Of a stretch of 64,000 nucleotides of DNA, positions 44,118 to 53,015 are shown in pieces (position 1 is the stretch's first letter; each line of letters starts with the position of its first letter). Source of the DNA: Pantoea rwandensis (lineage in GTDB: Bacteria; Pseudomonadota; Gammaproteobacteria; Enterobacterales; Enterobacteriaceae); the NCBI RefSeq assembly GCF_002095475.1, contig NZ_MLFR01000030.1:1-64000 (forward strand), in the 5' to 3' direction. The notes under the pieces were generated by a model. The model made no database searches and was not told the DNA's origin. It saw nothing but the letters and a program-made list of their open reading frames with translations. Made by a program: the position numbers and the translations under genes.

Positions 44118-45035
44118 TCACGTCAAATTAAAATACCGATCCGGCTGATGCGGTTCTGGCAGCGGGAAATCGTTATTCATCGCCTTCAAATTACGTTCGA
44201 TATTGACGCATAGCGCATCCAGCGGCAGATGATTAGGCGCAGTGCCAAACGGATCTTCTAACTCCTCCGCCAGTGACTCAAGCGACAGGAAGGTGTAGGA
44301 AATAAACACCGACACCAGCGGCGTCATCAGATGCAAATCCGCCACCAGCGCAAACGGCAGCAGGGTACAGAACAGGTACACGGTGCGGTGCAGAATCAAA
44401 CTGTAGGCAAACGGGATCGGTGTACTGGCCAGACGATCGCAGCCTCCCAGATACGCCGACAGCAAATTAAGATTCTCATCAATGCTCTGCCAGACAATAT
44501 CCGATACCAATCCTTCATCACGCCGTTGCGCCAACCATTCGCCCATACATAACAGTGTTTGTGATGTCGGCATGGGATGGCCCAGCACCGCGCGCTGCCA
44601 TCTTTCCGGCAGTAACCGTACTAAGTCAGCCTGTGCATCGGTTTTACGCAATCGGTGTTTCAACGCCCAACTGAATGCCAGCTGCAATCCAATAAATTCC
44701 TGCACCTGTTCTTCACTGACGCCACGAATCGTTTTTATCTGACGCAGCAGTGAGCGTTGGGCGATGTGCATATTACCCCACAGCGTGCGAGCTTCGATAA
44801 AACGCGCATAGCTGGCGTTATTACGGAAGCCAAGAAACACTGCAATCGACACACCAATCAGGCTAAACGGTGCCGTGGTGAGATGAATGCCCAAGGTGGA
44901 ATACCACGGATAACCGAAGATGGCGATCACCGACATCAGCAGGTTGAGTGACAGGCGAAATACAATGCTTACCAGTACCGAGCCGTGCCAGTCGAACAGC
45001 CGGAGGAACCAGTGTTGATGAGGACGTACGATCAT
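44118..45035 (-). CDS. Bestrophin-family anion channel (YneE-like, UPF0187)
   Basis: 305-residue membrane protein: MIVRPHQHWFLRLFDWHGSV at the N-terminus, the segment PFSLIGVSIAVFLGFRNNASYARFIEAR typical of the RFP-TM/bestrophin fold, RTVYLFCTLLPFALV and LEELEDPFG near the end. E. coli YneE is the nearest named relative. Likely an anion or voltage-dependent channel. No operon partner. Confidence 0.88.
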   Translation of the reverse strand: MIVRPHQHWFLRLFDWHGSVLVSIVFRLSLNLLMSVIAIFGYPWYSTLGIHLTTAPFSLIGVSIAVFLGFRNNASYARFIEARTLWGNMHIAQRSLLRQIKTIRGVSEEQVQEFIGLQLAFSWALKHRLRKTDAQADLVRLLPERWQRAVLGHPMPTSQTLLCMGEWLAQRRDEGLVSDIVWQSIDENLNLLSAYLGGCDRLASTPIPFAYSLILHRTVYLFCTLLPFALVADLHLMTPLVSVFISYTFLSLESLAEELEDPFGTAPNHLPLDALCVNIERNLKAMNNDFPLPEPHQPDRYFNLT

Positions 45036-45290
45036 TTTTGCGATGGTGTTTTTTTATGATTTAGTCAACACAGGTTACGCCCGTCATTGCCGTATAAGCA
45101 ATGTGAAAATCAGGTATTTCAACCATAAATACTGACGCTATAGGCTTTTTTTATCTTTATAAATCAATCTTCTAAAAACAGTTTGAACAAGTTGTAAAAT
45201 TCTTTGCGTTATCTCTTCGCGGCCCCTTTCTCTAAAGTTCATTCCAGCAGCACAACACACAAATTTAAAAACACTTTAGAGGAATACATC

Positions 45291-45932
45291 ATGTCTAAAC
45301 TTGACCTGCTCGACCCACAGAACTCTACCCTGATCTTTATCGACCACCAGCCGCAGATGGCCTTCGGTGTCGCCAATATTGATCGCCAGCAGCTCAAAAA
45401 TAACACCGTCGCTTTGGCAAAAGCGGGCAAAGTTTTCGACGTGCCGGTGATTTATACCTCTGTAGAAACCGAAAGTTTCAGCGGCTACATCTGGCCAGAG
45501 CTGCTGGCCGTGCATCCGGAATCCAAGCCGATTGAGCGTACCTCGATGAACTCGTGGGAAGATGCCAAATTCGTCGAAGCGGTGAAGAAAACCGGTCGTA
45601 AGAAGCTGATTATCTCCGCACTGTGGACGGAAGTGTGCCTGACCTTCCCGGCGCTGATGGCGCTGAAAGAAGGCTTTGAAGTCTACGTCGTGACCGATAC
45701 TTCAGGCGGCACCAGCGTTGATGCCCATGAACGTTCAATTCAACGTATGGTGCAGGCCGGTGCGGTGCCGGTGACCTGGCAGCAAGTATTGTTGGAGTAC
45801 CAGCGCGACTGGTCACGCAAAGAGACCTACGATGCGGTGATGGATCTGGTGCGTGAGCACAGCGGTGCATATGGCATGGGCGTTGATTACGCCTACACCA
45901 TGGTGCACAAAGCACCACAGCGTCAGGCTTGA
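45291..45932 (+). CDS. Isochorismatase-family hydrolase (YcaC-like)
   Basis: 213-residue cysteine hydrolase. Nucleophile Cys116 (LWTEVCLTFP), Asp18 in FIDHQPQM and a Lys in the central part form the usual catalytic set; YVVTDTSGGTSVDAHERS and RMVQAGAVPVTW fit YcaC, an octameric hydrolase of unproven substrate. Start at 45291 with TAGAGGA upstream. The 255-bp gap before it is AT-rich, with nothing else identified. It converges on a LysR gene. Confidence 0.87.
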   Translation: MSKLDLLDPQNSTLIFIDHQPQMAFGVANIDRQQLKNNTVALAKAGKVFDVPVIYTSVETESFSGYIWPELLAVHPESKPIERTSMNSWEDAKFVEAVKKTGRKKLIISALWTEVCLTFPALMALKEGFEVYVVTDTSGGTSVDAHERSIQRMVQAGAVPVTWQQVLLEYQRDWSRKETYDAVMDLVREHSGAYGMGVDYAYTMVHKAPQRQA

Positions 45933-45933
45933 A

Positions 45934-46836
45934 TTACGACTGGCGCGGTAGGCTGATTTTCAACGCATCGATAAACAGCCGCAGCGCCATCGACTGATGC
46001 TGGTTGGGCGGGAACCACAATGCCATCCCCGCCGACTGCACCCGCCAGTCGGCGAGCAGCTCCACTAACTGACCCGATTGCAGCGCCGCTTCAGCATAGA
46101 GCGACGGCACATAGGCAATGCCCAGTCCGCTGATGGCGGCTTGGGTCATCAGTGCGTTATTGTCCAGCGTGATCAAGCCTGGCACATCGATCTCACCGCT
46201 TTCTCCCGCTTTTACGTACTCCCAGCGATAGCGCTTGCCGCTTGGCAGACGATGGCGAATGCACTGCTGTTGCAGCAAATCCTGCGGTAGCTGCACCGGC
46301 GGGTGCGCGGCAAGATATGCGGGTGAAGCGATAGTGATAAAGCTTAGCGGGCCGCCCAGCGGTATAGCGACCATATCCTGCGGCACATCTTCCATTAACC
46401 GAATGCCGGCATCGAAACCTGTTGCGGTAATATCCACCAGCGTGCCCTGTGCTGCGAAGTCGAGCTGGATGTTGGGATAGTCGCGGCAGAAATCCGGCAC
46501 CACTTTTTCCAGCAGGATACTGATTGCCGCGTCACTGGCGCTGATGCGTAAGGTACCTGCGTGCTGCTGGCGGCGAGCGCTGACATCGTGCAGCACTTCA
46601 TCCATCTCATTCAGCAGCGGTGCGAGGCGATCCAGGAGTTGTTTTCCGGCATCGGTGAGCGATACGCTGCGGGTCGTACGCTGAAACAGCTGTACCCCCA
46701 GATTCTGTTCCAGCGTTTTTACCAAATGGCTGAGTGAAGAGCGTTTCAGGCCGAGCATCTCAGCGGCACGGCGAAAGCTGCGCTGCTCACCCAAGGTTTT
46801 GATGGCCTGCAATTCATGCCAGGAAGGTCTTCTCAT
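45934..46836 (-). CDS. LysR-family transcriptional regulator
   Basis: 300-residue LysR protein: MRRPSWHELQAIKTLGEQRSF, then RRAAEMLGLKRSSLSHLVKTLEQ and LFQRTTRSVSLTDAG. Divergent, 95 bp, from the short-chain dehydrogenase at 46932 and therefore its probable regulator. Effector unknown. Confidence 0.88.
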   Translation of the reverse strand: MRRPSWHELQAIKTLGEQRSFRRAAEMLGLKRSSLSHLVKTLEQNLGVQLFQRTTRSVSLTDAGKQLLDRLAPLLNEMDEVLHDVSARRQQHAGTLRISASDAAISILLEKVVPDFCRDYPNIQLDFAAQGTLVDITATGFDAGIRLMEDVPQDMVAIPLGGPLSFITIASPAYLAAHPPVQLPQDLLQQQCIRHRLPSGKRYRWEYVKAGESGEIDVPGLITLDNNALMTQAAISGLGIAYVPSLYAEAALQSGQLVELLADWRVQSAGMALWFPPNQHQSMALRLFIDALKISLPRQS

Positions 46837-46931
46837 TGGTGGATTTTCCTCACCAGGTCATGCGCGATTAGGGAGATTATGACCACCAGTAAAGCGATCT
46901 ATCATCAGGTTTTCAACCGGAGGACGACAAA

Positions 46932-47753
46932 ATGAAAACCTGGTTAATTACCGGTGCCAGCAGTGGGCTGGGCCGTTTAATGAGTGAAGATTTACTGGCG
47001 CGTGGCGATCGGGTGCTGGCCTGCGTAAGGCGCACCGAGGCAATGGCGGATCTGCAAGCGCGATACGATGAGCAGTTACAGGTCATGATGCTGGATTTGG
47101 CGAATACTGCCAGCATTGCACCAGCCATCCTCCGCGCATTTGCCAGCGTTGACCGTATCGATGTGGTGGTGAGCAATGCCGCTTATGGTCTGTTTGGTGC
47201 CGCGGAGGAGCTGAGCGATGCGCAGATTGATCGCCAAATCGCCACCAATCTCACCGGTTCCATTCAACTGATTCGCGCAGTGATTCCGCTGATGCGCCAG
47301 CAGGGGGGAGGACGCATTGCGCAGGTTTCTTCTGAAGGTGGGCAAGTGGCTTATCCCAACTTTAGCCTGTACCACGCCAGCAAGTGGGGCATCGAGGGAT
47401 TTGTTGAAGCGGTGCGGCAGGAAGTCGCCAGTTTTGGCATCGATTTCCTGCTGGTGGAGCCGGGTCCAACCGCCACCAATTTCGGTGCCGGGCTGGATAT
47501 TGCTGAGGCGCAGGATGTTTATCAGGACACCTCATCCGGCCAAGTGCGCCGCGCCATTTTATCTGGCGAGTTCGCTATCAAAGGCGATGCGGCGAAATCC
47601 GTTACGGCGATGATCGCAACGCTTGATCAAGCCGCCATGCCACTGCGTTTAGCGCTTGGCAGCACGGCTTATGACAATATTGAAGCCGCACTGGAACGGC
47701 GTCTGGCTGAGTTACGCGCTCAAAAAGCTACCGCGTACGGGGCGGATGTTTAA
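46932..47753 (+). CDS. Short-chain dehydrogenase/reductase (SDR)
   Basis: 273-residue classical SDR: TGASSGLG cofactor loop (residues 7-14), NAAYG, catalytic Ser in QVSSEGG, Tyr-Lys in YHASK, and the VEPGPTATNF segment. The absence of an acidic residue right after the second strand and CVRRT instead suggest NADP preference. Substrate unknown; neighbours suggest control by the LysR product. Its stop overlaps the convergent DUF488 gene by 4 bp. Confidence 0.88.
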   Translation: MKTWLITGASSGLGRLMSEDLLARGDRVLACVRRTEAMADLQARYDEQLQVMMLDLANTASIAPAILRAFASVDRIDVVVSNAAYGLFGAAEELSDAQIDRQIATNLTGSIQLIRAVIPLMRQQGGGRIAQVSSEGGQVAYPNFSLYHASKWGIEGFVEAVRQEVASFGIDFLLVEPGPTATNFGAGLDIAEAQDVYQDTSSGQVRRAILSGEFAIKGDAAKSVTAMIATLDQAAMPLRLALGSTAYDNIEAALERRLAELRAQKATAYGADV

Positions 47754-48085
47754 TCCAGCAGTTTCTGCAATACGGTAATGTGGCTCTGCTGGTCGAGTTT
47801 CGTGGCGGTCAGCAGTGTCACCTTTTGCTTCGCCATACGCTCTTTTAGCTCGGCGAGTGCTGCGTTTTGTTGTAACTCGGCACGGTACTGCTTTTCGAAA
47901 TGGGCGAAATCCATGGTTTCGCTGTGTAGCGCTTTGCGTAATGCGGCAGAAGGCGCGATGTCCTTCAACCACGCATCGCAGTGCAGATCGGCTTTTTTAA
48001 TGCCACGCGGCCACAGCCGATCGACCAAAACCCTGTAGCCGTCCTGTTCGCTGATCTCGTCGTAGACCCGTTTCACATCAACCAT
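47750..48085 (-). CDS. DUF488 family protein (YeaO-like)
   Basis: 111-residue protein: VKRVYDEISEQDGYRVLVDR, LWPRGIKKADLHCDAWLKDIAPS and LRKALHSE are hallmarks of DUF488/YeaO. Function unknown. Two cysteine and histidine residues in the core are not obviously catalytic. Convergent with the SDR gene. Confidence 0.87.
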   Translation of the reverse strand: MVDVKRVYDEISEQDGYRVLVDRLWPRGIKKADLHCDAWLKDIAPSAALRKALHSETMDFAHFEKQYRAELQQNAALAELKERMAKQKVTLLTATKLDQQSHITVLQKLLD

Positions 48086-48159
48086 GATTGCCCCCCTTTA
48101 ACCGCACATTGTAGCAGGCGGAGATTGAGCATAACTGCCACACTTAGCATCAGTTTTTA

Positions 48160-48316
48160 CCAGGTGCGCATAAATGCGCACCCTACGGTTGAACATGGAA
48201 CCGTAGGGTTGCCCTTTATCTGATCGTATATACGGCATCCAACATGGTGGGGTCGCCATGTATCTGATCTAACACATTGCACCCAACATTGTAGGGTCGC
48301 CATTTATGGCGACCGA
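48160..48316. repeat. REP-like cluster upstream of the dehydrogenase
   Basis: GGTGCGCATAAATGCGCACC (family B, from about 48160), then degenerate units GGGGTCGCCATGTATC and GGGTCGCCATTTATGGCGAC (family C, about 48293-48312). It lies just before the ribosome site AAGGAG of the next gene, an unusual upstream position. Confidence 0.7.
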
Positions 48317-48336
48317 TACCAAGGAGAACAGCAATC

Positions 48337-49352
48337 ATGCAAGCGATGATCCTGAAACAGCCCGGTGGTTTAGACCATCTACAACGGGTGGATCTGCCCG
48401 ATCCGGGTAAACCCGCCGCTGGGGAGATCCGCGTGGCGATTCACGCGACTTCTCTCAACTTCCACGATCTGCTGGTGGCAGATGGATCGATCCCCACCGA
48501 GCAGGATCGCATCATGATGGCGGACGGCGCGGGCGTGGTTGAAGAGGTCGGGGCAGGCGTCACGGAATTTAAACCCGGTGACCACGTGGTGTCGTGCTTC
48601 TTCCCGCAGTGCAGGACGGTTTGCCGTTTGCTCAGGTCGGCAATTTCACCCAGACACCCGGCGATGGCGCAAACGGTTTTGCCGCCGAAGTGGTGGTGCG
48701 TCCGGCGCATCACTTTACGCTCGCCCCGCGTGGCTGGCGTCATGCCGAAGCGGCAACCATCACCACCTCCGGACTGACGGCGTGGCGCGCACTGGTAGGG
48801 GATGCGCAGATCAAAGCGGGCGATACGATCGTGACGTTAGGCACCGGTGGCGTATCGATCACCGCACTGCAAATTGCCAAAGCGATGGGCGCGCGAGTGA
48901 TTGTCACCTCATCGTCAGATGAGAAGCTAGCAAGGGCGCAAGCGCTGGGAGCCGATGCGGGTATCAACTATCGCAGCACGCCGGAGTGGGGCAAAGCCGT
49001 TCAACAGCTGACGGATGGCAAAGGCGCAGATGTGGTGATTGAACTCGGTGGGCCGGGCACCATGGCGCAGTCGATTGAAGCAGTGCGAGTCGGCGGTCAT
49101 ATTGCGCTGATTGGCGTACTGACCGGGCGCGAAGGGGTGATCCCAACCTCGCTGTTAATGGCAAAACAGGCACGTATTCAAGGCCTGATTGTCGGGCATC
49201 GTCGTCAGCAGCAGGACTTTGTGCGGGCGTTAGAGCAAACCGGTATTCGTCCAGTGATAAGCGACAGTTATGGCGCGTTAAGCGATCTGCCTGCGGCGTT
49301 TAAACATCAGCAGTCTGCGGGACACTTCGGCAAGATCACCGTGGAGTGGTAA
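48337..49352 (+). pseudogene. Medium-chain dehydrogenase/quinone-oxidoreductase-like, frameshifted
   Basis: Zinc-independent MDR oxidoreductase: AIHATSLNFHDLLVADG and MMADGAGVVEEVG in the first domain, GTGGVSITALQIAKAMGARVIVTSS as the Rossmann fold, and HRRQQQDFVRALE near the end. None of the zinc-binding cysteines is present. The frame shifts at 48611: one missing base after CAGTG (expected CAGTGG) turns VSCFFPQWQDGLPFAQVGNF out of frame. Repaired length is 338 residues; total 1016 nt is one short of a multiple of three. Likely a sequencing deletion. Confidence 0.86.
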
Positions 49353-49358
49353 TCCGGT

Positions 49359-49389
49359 AAGCCTGTCTCCTCTATGAGGAAACAGGCTT
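49359..49389. terminator. Bidirectional hairpin between convergent genes
   Basis: AAGCCTGT and ACAGGCTT with an inner TCCTC/GAGGA pair form a long stem right after the dehydrogenase stop and just before the stop of the YciO gene. No long U-run on either side. Confidence 0.55.
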
Positions 49390-49396
49390 CAGCACA

Positions 49397-50176
49397 TCAG
49401 TAGTAATCACCGTGGCGGTAATCCCATGATGGGAAGATATCTGACAGCAGCGCCATGATTTTATCGACATCCAGGCCTTTACGGATCAGCACCGGGCACG
49501 GCGTGATTTTGCGTTCGCCGTTTTGCTGCGGGATCAGACGGCCTTCGCTATCCACCATCGACACCATTACGCCCTGTTCGTAGCGCACTTTATTTTCGTC
49601 ATTAGGCTGAATGGATTTCACGTAGTCATTGGCTTCAATAATTAAATCAGCGCGTGAGGCAATACGTTCGCCAATACCTTCAACCAAACCACGGTTTCCC
49701 TGACCCGATGGGTTGGCGGAGCTGGCAAAGGAGAATTTCCCGTGGTCTTCCCACAGCGCTTTCGCAATATTTTCACCGGGGCGGCCAAATTTAATCACGA
49801 AGCAGCTGGTCTGGCGTCCATCCATCATCAGCTCTTTAGAGCCGTCAGCCGGAATACGCGCCAGCGCATCTTCGCGCCATGGTAAAATACAGCCCAGCAG
49901 GATATCTTGATCCCAATGCTGTTGATAAAGCTGGTCAATTTCCGGCGTCAGCTGTGCCAGGGAACGCAGCTGCTCCAGCGAGCCACACAGCACCACGCCT
50001 GGCTTATTACGCTTGCGTTGCTTGGCTTCGAACTTGCGCTCCAGCCCGGCTTTATCGGAGGTCATGATGATGTAACCCACTTTGGTGGGGCTCACAATCA
50101 TGCCGCCGTCCTGTGACAGAATCTCGATGGCTTCAGGTTGCAATCCGCCATTCCAGGTTATTTGTTTACCGCTCAT
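49397..50176 (-). CDS. Sua5/YciO/YrdC family protein
   Basis: 259-residue protein with the YrdC fold: EILSQDGGMIVSPTKVGYIIM at the N-terminus is the nucleotide-binding loop, then FEAKQRKRNKPGVVLC, and FSFASSANPSGQGNRGLVEGI is the distinctive SSANPSG loop. Members either make threonylcarbamoyl-AMP for tRNA t6A or, as YciO, have only weak activity. It is longer than YrdC (190) and shorter than Sua5 (350). Start at 50176. The gap 50177-50435 is AT-rich and holds the promoter. Confidence 0.82.
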   Translation of the reverse strand: MSGKQITWNGGLQPEAIEILSQDGGMIVSPTKVGYIIMTSDKAGLERKFEAKQRKRNKPGVVLCGSLEQLRSLAQLTPEIDQLYQQHWDQDILLGCILPWREDALARIPADGSKELMMDGRQTSCFVIKFGRPGENIAKALWEDHGKFSFASSANPSGQGNRGLVEGIGERIASRADLIIEANDYVKSIQPNDENKVRYEQGVMVSMVDSEGRLIPQQNGERKITPCPVLIRKGLDVDKIMALLSDIFPSWDYRHGDYY

Positions 50177-50402
50177 GGATCTACCCTATCTGCGTATCAA
50201 TAGATGACGTGCAGGAATATTACCTGCAATGTAATTAAGGAATTAATTAACCGGATAATTCATCTGGATTAATTGTCTTGCGTAAAGCCATGCTGGTGAT
50301 AATAGTACGATAATTAAAGGCTGTGCAACTGATGAAAATAACGATGGAATATATAGGGTTAATTTTAAATAACGCACGGAAAGTGTAGTGTTATTTAAAT
50401 AG

Positions 50403-50427
50403 GGCGCTGAATAAACCTTTCAGCGCC
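50403..50427 (-). terminator. Hairpin after the YjiG-like gene
   Basis: GGCGCTGA and TCAGCGCC around a 9-base loop, directly beyond the leftward gene that stops at 50436; the following bases on that strand are CTATTT. Confidence 0.6.
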
Positions 50428-50435
50428 AGGGATTA

Positions 50436-51366
50436 TTAAAATATCAGGGCGTGCGCCACACCGCGTAGCGCGATGCCTAGAATAATGCCCGGCACGGCGA
50501 AACGGAACAGACGCGGGAAACGGCTCGACAGGCCAAGGAAAATACCAATACCTGGCAGGTCAAAGGTTTGAATCAGCCAGCCCGCCGAGGCATTAATATT
50601 GTGCGCACTGTAGAGTCCTTTCTCCACCAACCCCGCCACCACGCCGTAGTACGCAGTCCCGCCCGCCAGGCATTTGGTCAGCAGGCAGAATGTAGACTTC
50701 GGAGATGTTGAGCCTATCCAGCAACGGTGAAACCAGCCGGGTGAGCATCTCAATGCCACCGGATTCCTTCAAAATGCCGACCACTGAGAGAGACAGAATC
50801 AGCATCGGCAGTGAGCCCAGCGCCAGGCGAATCGCATCCGCACCCGCACTGTTGATGATGGCAATCAGCCCCATCTTGCTTTCATTATTCGTAACGGCTT
50901 CATCTTCATTGAGCAGCGCCGCATCAGAAAGTTTGCGGCCAAAAAAGTGGTAGGTTGCTGCCGCCGCCAACACACCGCCACAAATTGAGATCAGCAGTGC
51001 CGCAGTCCAGTTCAGTCCTGCGGGAATCAACGGATAGAAGGCGTTGGCTTGCCCCATGGCAAACAGCATTGCCAACGTGGCCGCCATATGACGATCGGAG
51101 GTGCCGCGCTTTTCCATAATGGCTAATGCTGCTAACGGCGCAGCAAAACTGACAAAGTTAAGCTGAATCAGGGCAAATAACGCCAGTCCGGTAATACCTA
51201 GAGGTTTTAATAACGGTGTGGAATGACGGACCACAAAATCCAGTACGCCTTTCACTTCCAGATATTTCATGATGAATAACATCACCACCATAATTGGAAT
51301 AAGCGTGTACAACGCGACATCTACCGAGGCTTTGCCCGCAGACATAATAATGCTGATGATATTCAT
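50436..51366 (-). pseudogene. Nucleoside-recognition/Gate-domain membrane protein (YjiG/SpmB-like), frameshifted
   Basis: Membrane protein of the spore-maturation/nucleoside-recognition (Gate) family: LYTLIPIMVVMLFIMKYLEV, SPLLDRLNISEVYILP and LTKCLAGGTAYYGVVAGLVEKG. The first part (51366 to about 50680) and second part lie in different frames. One extra base near 50680-50686 explains it (repaired 930 nt, 309 residues). In other genomes this family comes as a pair; here the domains are on a single long frame. Probably a sequencing insertion. Function unknown. Confidence 0.8.
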
Positions 51367-51738
51367 GCCGCCTCCCTACGCCAAATCCATTGCTCACCGT
51401 ACGTCAACATTGTGCTTACGCTCTCCCCTTACCCGCCAGAAAAGCCAGCGCGAAGGGCGCCAGCAAAGAAATAAATAGTATCCCGGCAGTGTGGACTTGA
51501 GTAGTGAATAAATTAAATTTTATCTTGTAGAAGGTGAAAGGTGATGTATGTAATCCATTGATTTGTAATCATATTATATAATTTTAGCCGGCAGCCTTGC
51601 ATAGAGTGAAAGCTTCTTCATTAATGTTCTTACTTTTACGGCCGATAACTTAGCATAAAACTTTGTCAAGCTTGAACACGGCAAGGCTAAGTTGTGGGTT
51701 AATTCTTTTTTAATGTGATCTGAAGATCAGGAGGTTGT
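51367..51738. other. AT-rich intergenic region before the orphan gene
   Basis: 372 bp with sharply lower GC from about 51480. TATAAT at 51577-51582 may be a -10, but no well-spaced -35 was found. AGGAGG at 51729-51734 is the ribosome site of the next gene. No palindrome or tRNA-like feature stands out. Confidence 0.5.
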
Positions 51739-52905
51739 GTGAATAGCAATGTAAATGAATTGATCGGTTCTGATGTTACATGGATAGATGAGAGTGGAGA
51801 TTCAGTCATTACTGCTAGGGCATGTGCATATTTTCCTGACGAATCCATTATTGAGATCACTTCCCCAGAAGAACTTAAAAAACTAGCTAATATCGCTGCT
51901 GAGACTTGTAAGGGATTCATCAATACCTCGAGTCGTACGGTTGAATTAGTCTTTATGCCTAATATTCAAAAGGGATTGAATGAGGGCACTATGAGAATGA
52001 TGACAACTCGGTCAGGGGAGACGCTAGCTGATGTTGTGCATTCGGTAGGGGACAAAGCTGGCCAGATCGCAGGCAAAGCACGTGTCATTGAAGGCGGAAA
52101 GCTTAAACAATTGGCGTCTGGAGCGTTTCAGCTCGTAAGCTTCGTGGTAGCTCAATCTCATTTGTCTGAAATTAATACAGAATTAGATGGTATTAAAAAA
52201 TCAATCTCTCAGCTTCATGAAAAAATGGATAATGAACGTCTTGCTGATATAGAAGGGCGCATCAGTTATTTTGAAAAGTTAATTAAGCGCATGTCTGATG
52301 GGGAATTTAATGATAAAATCCCACAGGAAATTAGTAATATGATTGAGTCTACAATTGCAGACGCCCATAAATGGAAAGCGCTATTGGCTAATGATCTAAA
52401 AACATTGCAAAAGGAAATTGGTAATATAAAAGATAATGATTATTTTGGAACCGGAAACTCTTATCAGGAGCTTAAGAATAAAATTGAAGAGTTGAATCCG
52501 TTAATTATTAGAAGAAAGTTGCTCCTTAAGATAAGCGCGTTAATTAGCTGGCTAAACGCTTGCGTTGATCCTATGGGGAAGAAGTTTACAGTATTTGATG
52601 TTGAGACTAAGCAATGGCAAGAGTCAATTTCTGCTATTGGTGAGGTTATCTCGCGTCAATGGGACACACTCTTAAAAGTATCTAAATTCAATAGCGACGA
52701 GTTGTTAGAACATCGCCGTTATCGATTAAGGAGTATTTTAACAAATTCAGTAGAGCAATCCCGATTAACTGAGGAAAATTTCACCATCAGCCTGATGAAA
52801 ATGATTCATAGCCAGAGGAACATTCTCTCGCAAAAGGGGAAGTTTCGAGTTGCATTGGGTTTCGATAGCACGGGAAAGCTTGAAAAAGCAGCAGTGGTCG
52901 ATTAA
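51739..52905 (+). CDS. AT-rich orphan protein with coiled coil, function unknown
   Basis: 388-residue protein starting with GTG (MNSNVNELIGSDVTWIDE) after a perfect AGGAGG. Residues 90-120 are Gly/Ala-rich (GDKAGQIAGKAR), residues 128-140 hydrophobic (GAFQLVSFVVAQ), and 140-235 strongly helical and charged, a likely coiled coil; the rest is helical with a short beta-like end. No signal peptide, no enzymatic motif. Codon and base use are clearly AT-rich compared with all neighbours, so recent acquisition is likely. It could be a defence, toxin-immunity or phage-derived cargo; I do not recognise the family. Confidence 0.78.
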   Translation: MNSNVNELIGSDVTWIDESGDSVITARACAYFPDESIIEITSPEELKKLANIAAETCKGFINTSSRTVELVFMPNIQKGLNEGTMRMMTTRSGETLADVVHSVGDKAGQIAGKARVIEGGKLKQLASGAFQLVSFVVAQSHLSEINTELDGIKKSISQLHEKMDNERLADIEGRISYFEKLIKRMSDGEFNDKIPQEISNMIESTIADAHKWKALLANDLKTLQKEIGNIKDNDYFGTGNSYQELKNKIEELNPLIIRRKLLLKISALISWLNACVDPMGKKFTVFDVETKQWQESISAIGEVISRQWDTLLKVSKFNSDELLEHRRYRLRSILTNSVEQSRLTEENFTISLMKMIHSQRNILSQKGKFRVALGFDSTGKLEKAAVVD

Positions 52906-52970
52906 CCGATATCATTGCCGCACTTGCTGATAATTTTTTATTACGAGGGCAGACTGCTAGATGCTCAAAA

Positions 52971-52992
52971 AATGAGGTTTTAAAACCTCATT
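52971..52992. terminator. Perfect 22-bp hairpin, terminator of gor
   Basis: AATGAGGTTTT and AAAACCTCATT are perfectly inverted. Read leftward from gor the stem is followed by TTTTT, so it is a good gor terminator; rightward it may also end the orphan gene. Confidence 0.75.
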
Positions 52993-53015
52993 CGAACAGC
53001 TAACTTCTGCCGATA

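Noticed and set aside
51739..52905. Prophage or integrative island around the orphan gene
   Set aside because: No integrase, tRNA end, direct repeat or phage gene is seen; only one gene is compositionally odd.
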